DNA of 64,000 nt from WHSW01 sp963777775 (lineage in GTDB: Bacteria; Actinomycetota; Thermoleophilia; Solirubrobacterales; 70-9). Position 1 is the stretch's first letter, and every line of letters begins with the position of its first letter. The notes beneath the pieces are model-generated. The model searched no databases. It saw only the letters and a list, made by a program, of their open reading frames with translations, and was not told the DNA's origin. The stretch lies in assembly GCA_963777775.1 (NCBI GenBank), contig CAVZRL010000006.1, forward strand, positions 59,251 to 123,250, written 5' to 3'. The position numbers and the translations under genes were made by a program. Positions 25,654 to 33,724 of this stretch are shown in pieces.

Positions 25654-26579
25654 CCGCGCTGCCGCCGTTCGAGCGCCACAGGCCCGCGACCGTCGAGGAC
25701 GCAACCGAGCTGCTCGAGCGCCACGGCGACGACGCCGTCGTCTACGTCGGCGGCAGCGAGCTCTTCCTGCTGTTCAAGTTCGGTTTCGCCGAGTACCCGC
25801 ACGTGATCGACCTCAAGGCGATAGACGAGCTGCGCGGGATCGAGCACCGCGACGGCCACCTGCGGATCGGCGCTGCCGAGACCCACCGCGCGATCGAGCG
25901 CCACGCGACCGTCCGCGCAGAGTGGCCGGCGCTCGCCGCGATGGAACGCGCCGTCGGCAACCTCCGTGTACGGACGATGGGCTCGATCGGCGGCAACCTC
26001 TGCTTCGCCGACCCCCACTCCGACCCGGCGACCTTCCTGCTCGCGATGGACGGCAGCGTTGAGGCGCGCCGAGGTGGCGGCGAGCCGCGCCGGATCGCGC
26101 TCACCGATTTCGTCCGCGGGCCGTTCGAGAACGCGCTCGAGCACGGCGAGCTGCTGACCGCAGTGCTGGTGCCGGAGCCCATCCCCGGGGCGGCGATCGT
26201 CCACCGCAAGTTCGTCCTCCACGAGCGCCCCGCGATCACCGTCACCTGCCACCTGCGGCTCGACGGCGAGCGCCTCGCCGACCTGCGCCTGGCGGTCGGT
26301 TCGGCAGGAGCAGCCGCCGCGCGCGCGACGACGGCCGAGGAGCTCCTCGGCGGCGCCTCGACCGCGGAGCTCGACGACGCCCTCGAGCGGGCGGGCGAGC
26401 TCGCCGCCGAGGCCGCCGACCCCGTGGAGGACGCGAACGGCTCGATCGAGTACAAGCGCAACCTGGTCGGTGTCCTCACTCGCCGTGCCGTGCGCGCGGC
26501 GATCACCGAGGCGGAGGGCGGGGGGAGTGACGCTGATCTCGCGGAGGGGGCCGGAGCGGGCGGCGGGGCGGGGGCGTGA
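25650..26579 (+). CDS. FAD-binding (medium) subunit of molybdenum hydroxylase
   Basis: This 309-aa CoxM/XdhB-type flavoprotein binds FAD through VYVGGSELF and TMGSIGGNLCFADPHSD. The C-terminal CO-dehydrogenase flavoprotein domain holds ITVTCHLRLDGE. It completes the three-subunit hydroxylase with the large and small subunits at 11470-14305, which lie 11 kb away in the opposite operon. The start overlaps the aminotransferase stop by GTGA. The last ~25 residues are a Gly/Ala-rich tail. Confidence 0.88.
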   Translation: MTALPPFERHRPATVEDATELLERHGDDAVVYVGGSELFLLFKFGFAEYPHVIDLKAIDELRGIEHRDGHLRIGAAETHRAIERHATVRAEWPALAAMERAVGNLRVRTMGSIGGNLCFADPHSDPATFLLAMDGSVEARRGGGEPRRIALTDFVRGPFENALEHGELLTAVLVPEPIPGAAIVHRKFVLHERPAITVTCHLRLDGERLADLRLAVGSAGAAAARATTAEELLGGASTAELDDALERAGELAAEAADPVEDANGSIEYKRNLVGVLTRRAVRAAITEAEGGGSDADLAEGAGAGGGAGA

Positions 26580-26618
26580 ACCGGCCCGCCGGCGGCGCGC
26601 TGATCGCGTTCGGCTGAC

Positions 26619-27191
26619 GTGATCGCCGGACTCATCCTCGCGGCCGGCCAAGGACAGCGCTTCGGAGGGCCGAAGCAACTAGCCCAACTTCAGGGGCGAC
26701 CCTTGCTTGAGCACTCGATCGAGGTTGCTAATTCCTCGGCCCAACTCGATCGAGTGTTGGTGGTGCTCGGGGCTCGAGCCGATCGGATCGCAGCGCAGGT
26801 GGTCTTCGGTCGCGCCTCGCACATCGTTTGCCGCGACTGGAAAGCAGGAATGTCGGCGTCCCTTCGTTGCGGCGTCGAGGCTGTCTCCGGGGCGAGTGTC
26901 GCCGTGGTACTGCTTGGTGACCAGCCGGGAGTGACGGTTGCAGCGATCCGGAAGGTGCTTGACGGGTTGGGACCTAAGGACTTGGCGGCGCGCGCTACCT
27001 ACCACGGTCGCCCGGGTCACCCGGTCGCTATTCGGGCCGAGCTGTTTGCAGACATCACCGAGCTGGATGGGGATCGAGGGGCGGGAGCGCTCTTGAGAGG
27101 TGTCGGCGCCCGGGCAATCGAGTGCTCACGGCTGGCGCATGCGGCCGATATCGACCAGGTGGCCGATCTTGAGCGCTTCGAATCCGGCTAG
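26619..27191 (+). CDS. MocA/MobA-like nucleotidyltransferase (molybdenum cofactor cytidylyltransferase type)
   Basis: This 190-aa protein has LAAGQGQRFGGPKQL (nucleotide binding), GMSASLRCGVE and VVLLGDQPGV. MocA adds CMP to molybdopterin, giving the dinucleotide cofactor used by CO-dehydrogenase-type hydroxylases, so it fits as the dedicated cofactor enzyme here. It starts at GTG. By eye it uses more A/T-ending codons than the genes before it, suggesting a different origin or recent joining to the operon. Confidence 0.8.
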   Translation: MIAGLILAAGQGQRFGGPKQLAQLQGRPLLEHSIEVANSSAQLDRVLVVLGARADRIAAQVVFGRASHIVCRDWKAGMSASLRCGVEAVSGASVAVVLLGDQPGVTVAAIRKVLDGLGPKDLAARATYHGRPGHPVAIRAELFADITELDGDRGAGALLRGVGARAIECSRLAHAADIDQVADLERFESG

Positions 27192-27217
27192 GTGTCCAGG
27201 ACGCGGCAGCGAGCGAC

Positions 27218-27601
27218 GTGGAGTCTGCCGAGGCCGAGGTCAGTGCCGCGCAGGACCGGGTCGATGAGTTGCGGGGCGAGGCGCAGAGCGCCGAGGAGCC
27301 GACCGCAGTCTCGACGGACCCGACCGACAGCTACGAGGCTGACGGCTACACGTTCAGCGACGTCCAGGTCACGAAGGATTCCGTCAACGAATTCGAGGTC
27401 CAAGCCCGCGTCACGAACAACAGCGGCACCGGCGGGATGCGGTTCATCGACGCCAGCGTGTTCTCCGGCGGCAGCGTGGTTGCCACGGCCTCGGGCATGG
27501 AGCGGATCGACCCGGGCGAGACCGTCACGGTCGAGTTGATCAGCACCGACAAGTACGACGAGGGTTGGGACGAGGTCGAGTTCAGCGTGGACCGCTGGTA
27601 G
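27218..27601 (+). pseudogene. FxLYD-like domain protein, 5' truncated
   Basis: The 127 codons read as a short coiled coil (VESAEAEVSAAQDRVDEL) followed by a beta-rich domain (YTFSDVQVTKDSVNEFEVQARVTNNS, GMERIDPGETVTVELIS). This resembles the C-terminal half of secreted or membrane-anchored FxLYD proteins. No signal or membrane segment precedes it: the open frame upstream runs straight into the 3' end of the MocA-like gene. I infer that the 5' part was lost at a recombination junction, which may mark the island edge. A GTG start is available but no ribosome site is evident. Confidence 0.5.
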
Positions 27602-27907
27602 CGATCAAGTGCCCGCAGAGAGAGTCCGAAGGCGCACGTTCTCGGCTCTCGCTTTGCGCCTCGGCGAGCACCCTCAGGACCAGGCTTTTCTACTCAATGA
27701 AAGGCCCGCTGATGCGCGTATTTTCAGCCTAAAACCCGCCGCCGGGCGACCCGTCGTCCCAATGTCGTCCCATTTCTGGAGGTCCGCAGGGGTGTGGAGA
27801 AGCGGCGTGGCCTCTGCTAGAAGCGAAGGCCCCGATCCAGGGAGCTGACGACGAGATCCAGATGGTCGATGCGAGCCATCGGATCGTTCTTAGATAGGAA
27901 TCGGCTC
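27602..27907. other. Intergenic region with decayed attachment module
   Basis: The 306 bp hold no gene. A CTACTCA-type tail, a broken hairpin around 27695-27730 and the conserved motif at 27753-27777 match the order seen after the tRNA fragment at 31.4 kb, with the tRNA part lost. An upstream in-frame ATG for the glycosyltransferase (27869) lies here. Confidence 0.45.
27753..27777. repeat. Conserved 25-bp tail motif, copy C
   Basis: This is a third copy of the motif found at 6670 and 31528, with the same gtcgtcccaat core and T-rich end. It lacks an adjacent tRNA fragment. Confidence 0.45.
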
Positions 27908-29110
27908 ATGCGCGTCCTCTTCACGACTCGCGGAAGTTCTGGCCACGTGGGACCCCTGGCTCCTTTTGCGCACGCCTGCCTTCGCGCCGGACACGATGTC
28001 CTCGTTGCGGCGCAGCGTCAGTTTGAGCCGAACATCAAACGTGCCGGGCTTCCGTTCTCGCCGGTCGACGAGCCCTCCCGCGACGAGTGGATGCCCTTGA
28101 TGGGGCAGTTCGCAGAGCTGGACATCGACACCGCCAACCGGTTGATGATCAGCGGGTTCTTCGCGGGGCTCGATCTTCAAGCCGAGCTTCCCGCCCTGCG
28201 CGAGATCGTCGAGAGCCGGCGCCCTGACGTCATCGTGCGAGAGAGCTGGGAGTTCGGGTCTACGCTGGTCGCGGAGCTCTACGGGATTCCCCTTGTTCGC
28301 GTTGGACTGGGACTCGCGGAGATGGAGGAGTTGTCGATCAAGCTGGCGGCGCCAGAAGTCGACAAGGCTCGCGGAGAGCTGAGCCTGCCTTCCGACCCAG
28401 GCGGTCAACGGCTCGCTGCCGCGCCGTTTCTGACGACGATGCCGAAGGAGCTGGAAGATCCGATCGCGCCATTGCCGACGCGCACAAGCCGCTTCCGCTT
28501 CGACGTGGGTGTTGGCGCCGAGGAGCTGCCGGATTGGTGGCCGGGCAATGAGGATCCACTCGTCTACCTGACCTTCGGCTCGGTCGCCGCCGGCGCGCAT
28601 CTGCCTTATTACCCGGCGCTCTACCGCCTCGCGATCGAGGCGCTCTCGCCGCTCCCGGTTCGGATGCTGGTGACCGTCGGAGACGCCGCTCGCGAGATCG
28701 AGGAGCTCGGGGAGGTGCCGTCGAACGTCCACGTGGAAACCTGGGTTACCCATGACGACGTGGCACGACGCGCGGACGTGATCGTGTGCCACGGCGGCTT
28801 CGGGAGCACACTTGGCGCGCTCGCCCACGGCACGCCGCTCGTCGTCCTTCCCCTCTTCAGCAGCGATCAATGGGCGAACGGTTACGCCGTTGCTCGCACC
28901 GGTGCCGGCATCACGATTGCGGATGATCGAAGCGCCCGCAACGTCCTCGATCTACCTGGCGCCGCGACGATCCATGAGCTCGCCGGCGCCGTTCGTTCGG
29001 TCTTGGACGATGCCACCTACCGGCGCGAGGCCGCTCGCATCGCCGATGTCATGCGCGCATTACCGTCGGTCGACGAGTCGGTGCAGCTGCTGGAAGAAAT
29101 CGCTGCGTAG
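27908..29110 (+). CDS. GT1-type glycosyltransferase (UGT/MGT family)
   Basis: This 400-aa GT-B enzyme has MRVLFTTRGSSGHVGPLAP at the N-terminus, VYLTFGSVAAG in the middle and the nucleotide-sugar motif VIVCHGGFGSTLGALAHGTPLVVLPLFSSDQWANG near the C-terminus. The family transfers sugars to small molecules such as macrolides or flavonoids. I prefer the second Met (27908) because the family fold begins there. No acceptor-synthesis genes lie nearby; detoxification together with the adjacent exporter is a possible role (inference). Confidence 0.88.
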   Translation: MRVLFTTRGSSGHVGPLAPFAHACLRAGHDVLVAAQRQFEPNIKRAGLPFSPVDEPSRDEWMPLMGQFAELDIDTANRLMISGFFAGLDLQAELPALREIVESRRPDVIVRESWEFGSTLVAELYGIPLVRVGLGLAEMEELSIKLAAPEVDKARGELSLPSDPGGQRLAAAPFLTTMPKELEDPIAPLPTRTSRFRFDVGVGAEELPDWWPGNEDPLVYLTFGSVAAGAHLPYYPALYRLAIEALSPLPVRMLVTVGDAAREIEELGEVPSNVHVETWVTHDDVARRADVIVCHGGFGSTLGALAHGTPLVVLPLFSSDQWANGYAVARTGAGITIADDRSARNVLDLPGAATIHELAGAVRSVLDDATYRREAARIADVMRALPSVDESVQLLEEIAA

Positions 29111-29186
29111 CACATGGCCTGAGCGCGGCCACCCGTTAGGTCGTTCGTCGGCCCGCCACGTCGACACCGCGGCGAGCCCGGTCGGC

Positions 29187-30602
29187 TCAGACGGTCTCGG
29201 TCTGCGCTTCGTCCTCGGCGCGTCCTCTAACGGGGAGCAGCAGCCAGGCCGTCGCGATCGCCCCTGCCGCCGCCAGCGCGGCGCTCGCGATCAGCGCGTG
29301 GTGGAGGCCGTCGACGTAGGACTGGAGGTCCCCGCCCAGCGCCGCGCCCGCCGGCACCAGGGTCCCGAGCGCCGCGATCCCGACCGCGACGCCGGTTTGG
29401 CGGAAGGTGTCGTTGGCGCCGGCGGCGAGGCCGCTCTGGTCGGCGGGGAGGGCGTTGAGGGCGAGGGCGCTCCCGGTCGGGTTGAACAGCCCGGTGCCGA
29501 AGCTGGTCACCAGCAGGCCGGGCAGCAGCGCGGTCCATGACGAGTCGACCCCGGCGATCAGCATCAGGGCGAGGCCGGCGGCGACGAGCCCCAACCCGAT
29601 GCTCGCGATCCTGGCCGGCGAGGAGTTCGCGCCCAGCTGCGCGGTCATCCCGGACACGGCGAAGACCAAGACGGTGCCGGGCAGGTAGACGAGCCCGGTC
29701 TCAATCGGGGACATACCGAGGACCGTCTGTAGGTAGAGGGTCAAATAGAGGAAGACGGCGAAGAACGAGGCCGCGATCGCGAACACGGCCACCTGGGCCC
29801 CCGCGAAGCGGCGCTGGCGCATGAGGCGAAGAGGCAGCATCGGCTCGCGCGAGCGCTGCTCGACGACCACGAAGGCGATCAGCAGCACGACCGCCCCGGT
29901 GAGCGCCGCGACGATCCCGGGGCTGCCCCAGCCGTCCTCATTACCGCGTAGCAGCGCCAGCACCAGGAGGAACAGCCCGCCGATCAGCGTGATCTGGCCT
30001 GGCAGGTCGATCCGCCGCGGGGTCGGGTCGCGGCCCTCGGGCACCGAGCGGTAAGTGATCCAGAGGACGATCGCGCCGATCGGGATGTTGATCAGGAAGA
30101 TCGCCCGCCAACCGAACAGCTCGGTCAGCCCTCCGCCGATGAACGGTCCGAGCGCGAACGAGGCGCCAATCGCGGCGCCGTAGGCGGCCAGCGCCTTGAC
30201 CCGGCTCTCGCGATCCGGCGTCACCTGCGAGATCAGCGCCAGGGCGGTCGCGAACATCATCGACGCCCCGAGCCCCTGGATCGCCCGCGAGCCGACGAGG
30301 ACCTCGATCCCGCCGGCTGCGCCGCAGAGCGCGGAGCTCGCGGTGAACACCACGAGGCCGAGGATGAACAGCTTGCGGCGGCCGAGCCTGTCGGCGATCG
30401 CCCCGGCGGTTAACACCGTCGCCGCGAGCGGGATCGTGTAGGCGTCCACCAGCCACTGGAGCCCGCTGAGGTCGGTGTCGAGGCCGCTGGCGATCTCCGA
30501 CAGCGCCGTGTTGATGACGCTGATGTCGAGCATCAGCATCGCGGTCGCCAGGCAGGCCGCGACGATCGTCACGGTGCTGCTAGCTCGCTCAGGTGTCTTC
30601 AT
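29187..30602 (-). CDS. DHA2-family MFS transporter (EmrB/QacA type)
   Basis: This 471-aa protein has about 14 membrane segments. DHA2 marks are LDISVINTALSEIA in helix 1, QWLVDAYTIPLAA in helix 2, and ADRLGRRKLF in the loop between helices 2 and 3. It is a likely proton-driven drug exporter. A second member of the family is encoded at 47034. Confidence 0.88.
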   Translation of the reverse strand: MKTPERASSTVTIVAACLATAMLMLDISVINTALSEIASGLDTDLSGLQWLVDAYTIPLAATVLTAGAIADRLGRRKLFILGLVVFTASSALCGAAGGIEVLVGSRAIQGLGASMMFATALALISQVTPDRESRVKALAAYGAAIGASFALGPFIGGGLTELFGWRAIFLINIPIGAIVLWITYRSVPEGRDPTPRRIDLPGQITLIGGLFLLVLALLRGNEDGWGSPGIVAALTGAVVLLIAFVVVEQRSREPMLPLRLMRQRRFAGAQVAVFAIAASFFAVFLYLTLYLQTVLGMSPIETGLVYLPGTVLVFAVSGMTAQLGANSSPARIASIGLGLVAAGLALMLIAGVDSSWTALLPGLLVTSFGTGLFNPTGSALALNALPADQSGLAAGANDTFRQTGVAVGIAALGTLVPAGAALGGDLQSYVDGLHHALIASAALAAAGAIATAWLLLPVRGRAEDEAQTETV

Positions 30603-30688
30603 CGGGATCCTCCGAGCCGTCGCGTCGACAGGGAGGTCCCGCAGTATCTCCGAGTCGGAGGCGGCTCCTTGGCTTCGGCGACGATCGT

Positions 30689-31218
30689 CTACGCCGGAAG
30701 GTAGGTGAGGAGGACCACTCCGGAGTCGAACCGCTTCACGTCGTCGAGCTCCATCCGGACGGTTCCCCTGTCGCCGAGCACGTGGACGTTTCCCTCGCCC
30801 CAGACGAGCGGGTTCAGGTAGACCTCGTACTCGTCGATCAGGCCCTTCTCGGCGAGGGTGTACGCGAACTCGCCGCTCCCGTGCATGAACAGGTCACCGT
30901 CGACCTCGTCCTTCAGCTTCGGGATCGAGTCCTCGAGGTCCCCTCGAGCAGGGTCGCGTTCCACTCGAGATCGCCGGAAAGGGTGTTGGACCCGACATAC
31001 TTCGGCATCGGGTTGACCATGTCCGCCCATTTGCCCGATTGGCTCGGCCAATATCCCGCCAGCCCCTCGTAGGTCTTGCGGCCCAGCACCAGCCCGCTGG
31101 ATCTCGCCTGACGCGCGAACGAGTAGTCACCGTGGTCTCCGTCCGCCTGCACCCACTCGCCGACCGGGTCTATGACGCCGTCGACGGTGGCCTGCGTTGT
31201 CGCGATCAGCTTTCCCAT
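30689..31218 (-). CDS. RibD C-terminal / dihydrofolate-reductase-family protein (frameshifted)
   Basis: The protein starts MGKLIATTQATVDGVID with an AGGAGAG site. It runs through LGRKTYEGLAGYWPSQ and PKYVGSNTL to TLLEG, then continues in another frame as DLEDSIPKLKDEVDGDLFMHGSG and VWGEGNVHVLGDRG to the end. Restoring one base to the c-run at 30940-30943 joins both parts into about 176 aa. It belongs to the YyaP/YwjB-like group of putative NADPH reductases. An intact paralogue lies at 45120. Confidence 0.75.
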
Positions 31219-31423
31219 CTCGACTCTCCTTCGGTCACGGCAGCTCCTCTGAGCCCCCTCTACCCATCGGGGACGCGCGGATTCGACGTTTTCGGATTCT
31301 TCTTTTGGCGCGAGTTCCTCGTCGCGCTGTCGGCCTCGATGTCTCGCGGGTGAGGCGCGGGCCGCGCGGCAATCTTCAGTTAGAACCATGCCCCACAGTG
31401 CCCAGCAGGACGCCCGATTCGGG

Positions 31424-31466
31424 CTCATAACCCAGAGGTCATGGGTTCAAATCCCACCCCCGCTAC
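31424..31466 (+). repeat. tRNA 3'-half fragment (CAT anticodon loop), putative attachment-site scar 2
   Basis: It is nearly identical to 6566-6608 (two differences in 43 bases). It includes the CTCATAA loop, T-arm ATGGG-TTCAAAT-CCCAC and CCCCGCTAC end. The sequence before it does not form a D-arm or the matching acceptor strand. Confidence 0.6.
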
Positions 31467-31468
31467 TC

Positions 31469-31495
31469 AGAAAGCCCCTGGTAATCCGGGGGTTT
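31469..31495 (+). terminator. Stem-loop terminator downstream of tRNA fragment 2
   Basis: GAAAGCCCC pairs imperfectly with GGGGGTTTTC around a short loop (near TGGTAATCC), followed by TCCTTTG. It is the counterpart of the hairpin at 6613. Confidence 0.6.
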
Positions 31496-31527
31496 TCTCC
31501 TTTGTCGCGGGCAGCGACGCTGGATCC

Positions 31528-31553
31528 GTGGTCCCAATATGGTCCCGTTTCTT
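31528..31553. repeat. Conserved 25-bp tail motif, copy B
   Basis: The motif lies 62 bp after tRNA fragment 2, the same spacing as copy A after fragment 1, and shares the gtcccaatat core and T-rich end. Confidence 0.5.
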
Positions 31554-31599
31554 CCTCGCGCTGGCGGACCGGAGCCAGGCTCGTCGCGATTGGTGAGCC

Positions 31600-31647
31600 T
31601 CGGCCTATGAAACCGAAGGTCACCGGTTCGACTCCCGTCCGTGCGCG
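31600..31647 (+). repeat. Second tRNA-like 3' fragment
   Basis: An anticodon-arm-like TCGGC-CTATGAA-ACCGA (last pair mismatched) is followed by AGGTC and a T-arm (ACCGG-TTCGACT-CCCGT, one mismatch). No partner acceptor strand is found upstream. It is probably another decayed tRNA end at the same insertion hotspot. Confidence 0.35.
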
Positions 31648-31886
31648 TTCCTCCTCGCCTCGAGCCGTCGACCGGGTTCGAGATCGACCGGGTGATCGCC
31701 TCGCCGGCGGTCACCCACGTGCGCTACCGCGTCGTCCGCTGAGCCCTGCGCGCGCTCGGGCGGCGCGAAGCTTGGGTGCGTCGGAAGACCGTCCACGGGC
31801 TGGAAGCGGGTCTGGCGTACGATGCTGGAGCGACGTGCGTTCAGGCCGTCGCGGGAAGCTTCTTCATCACGCGGTCGGGAGGGCCT

Positions 31887-33368
31887 ATGAGCGTCACCAC
31901 GGATGTTCCAAGCAAGGCGCTAATCGGGGGGCACTGGGTCGAAGGCAACGCCGGCACCTTCGACGTCCGCTCACCTCACTCCGGAGAAGTAATCAATACC
32001 GTCACCCGCTGCGACGCCAGCGATGTCGCGCGAGCGGTCGCCGCCGCACGGGCCGCGCAGCCCGGCTGGGCCCGGACACCGCTCATCGATCGGGTCAAAG
32101 TCCTTCGGCGCATCAACCAGACGTTCGTCGAGCACGCTGAGCCGATCGCGCGCATGGTGTCGCTTGAGATTGGCAAGACGATCACCGACGCCCGCGAGGA
32201 GGTCTACGAGTATTCGGCGCCTTCCTACGAGAAGGCCGGAGCCGAGGTTCTGCGCCATCGCGGCCTTTCGTTTCCATCCACCCAGGAGCAGACCAACAAC
32301 AAACGCCTGGTCATGAGTCATCGGCCTCTCGGGGTGGTCGCAGTGATCACGCCCTACAACTTCCCGACCGACATCTCCTCGATCGCGATCGCCCACATCA
32401 TTGCCGCCGGCAACACCGCAATCTGGAAGCCGTCCGAGTTCTCCCCGACCTGCTGCGCGATGGTCGCCGAACTGTTTGAGGAAGCCGGGTTGCCCCCGGG
32501 TGTGGTCAACGTCGTGCAAGGCTTTGGTGACGTTGGCGCGGCGATCGTCAGTCACGATGACGTCGACGGCATCTTCTTCACCGGCTCCACCACGACCGGA
32601 GAGAAGATCGCCGCGAGCGCGCCGCTCAAGCCGCAGCTGCTCGAGCTCGGGGGAGACGGCCCGTTCATCATCCTCGACGACGCTGACGTAGACGCCGCGG
32701 TTGAAGGAGCCATGAACGGCTGCTTCTACTACTCAGGCCAGGTCTGCACCTCGGCCGAGCGGCTGCTCGTTCACGAGGACGTCTACGACGAGTTCGTGGA
32801 CAAGCTGCGGGCGCGGGCGAGCGATCTGCGGATCGGCGATCCCGCCGACGAGGAAACCGACATGGGTCCGCTCTGCAACGAAGGGACACTGCAGCGAGTT
32901 ACCGCGCACGTCGAGGAGGCGCGTTCGCAAGGCGCCCAGATCGAGCAGTTTGGCCCCGAGGAGGACCTCTACTACCCGGCCACGATCCTGACCGGCGTGA
33001 CTCCTGAGATGCAGATCATGCGCGAGGAAACGTTCGGACCCGTAGCTCCGATCATGCGCATCGCCTCGGCCGAGGAAGCCATTGAGATCGCGAACGACAG
33101 CCGTTTGGGTCTGATCGCCTCTCTGTGGACTCGCGATCTGGCCACGGCCTGGCGGGTCGGAGAGGCGCTGCCGCACGGCTCCGTCAACATCAACGAGACC
33201 AGCAATTACTGGGATCAGCTCGCGCCTTTCGGCGGCGCCGGTCACAGCGGGGTCGGCCGCGAGCTGTCGCAATGGTTCCTCGACCGCTTTACCGAGCCCA
33301 AGCTGTTGGTCTTTGAGCTCGGCGACAGCGAGGTCAAGTACGACCGTCGCGCCGAGGGTGGTTGGTGA
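31887..33368 (+). CDS. NAD(P)-dependent aldehyde dehydrogenase
   Basis: This 493-aa ALDH has VITPYNFPTD, FTGSTTTGEKIA (cofactor), the catalytic Glu in LLELGGDGP and the catalytic Cys in SGQVCTSAERL. MREETFGPVAP and GHSGVGRELSQ follow. It oxidises an aldehyde to an acid; the exact substrate is unclear (semialdehyde and glyceraldehyde-type members look similar). I chose Met at 31887; the upstream extension covers noncoding sequence after the tRNA scars. Confidence 0.88.
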   Translation: MSVTTDVPSKALIGGHWVEGNAGTFDVRSPHSGEVINTVTRCDASDVARAVAAARAAQPGWARTPLIDRVKVLRRINQTFVEHAEPIARMVSLEIGKTITDAREEVYEYSAPSYEKAGAEVLRHRGLSFPSTQEQTNNKRLVMSHRPLGVVAVITPYNFPTDISSIAIAHIIAAGNTAIWKPSEFSPTCCAMVAELFEEAGLPPGVVNVVQGFGDVGAAIVSHDDVDGIFFTGSTTTGEKIAASAPLKPQLLELGGDGPFIILDDADVDAAVEGAMNGCFYYSGQVCTSAERLLVHEDVYDEFVDKLRARASDLRIGDPADEETDMGPLCNEGTLQRVTAHVEEARSQGAQIEQFGPEEDLYYPATILTGVTPEMQIMREETFGPVAPIMRIASAEEAIEIANDSRLGLIASLWTRDLATAWRVGEALPHGSVNINETSNYWDQLAPFGGAGHSGVGRELSQWFLDRFTEPKLLVFELGDSEVKYDRRAEGGW

Positions 33369-33724
33369 GCGTCAAGGCAGCGTAGGCGGACTGTCGTTGA
33401 GTAGCGGGACGGGTCAACGCAACCCGCGGGGCTGATGAAGCGGGAGGCGAGTCTCGTAAGCAGATTGCCCAGGTTCACGCACACCTGCTCCGCGTGAACC
33501 TGACGAGCCAGTGCCCCGGTCAGTCGAGCCCGTACGTCGCGCGCTCCTCGTCAGTGAGCTCGCGAGTCACACGCTGCTCGGAGAGGGCAACGAGATCGTC
33601 AAGCGGCCCGCGCAGCGAGGGCGGCTCGTACGGCGCCCCGGTGGCCACCGGAACGCGCTAGTGAGGTCGCTGGGCACCGGGACGGGAGTCGGACCGTGCA
33701 GCCTGCTAGAAGTCACTGGGAGGC
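33369..33724. other. Intergenic region, no gene seen
   Basis: The 356 bp between the aldehyde dehydrogenase and the dehydrogenase at 33725 contain only frames without family sense. I see no tRNA, clear hairpin or repeat. Confidence 0.4.

Noticed and set aside
24469..26579. Purine catabolism cluster (PucG aminotransferase plus xanthine dehydrogenase plus nucleoside importer)
   Set aside because: Considered seriously because all three families fit. No urate, allantoin or ureidoglycolate gene is present, and the lactonase, pyridoxal-dehydrogenase-like SDR and FHMPC-dehydrogenase-like genes fit B6 breakdown much better.
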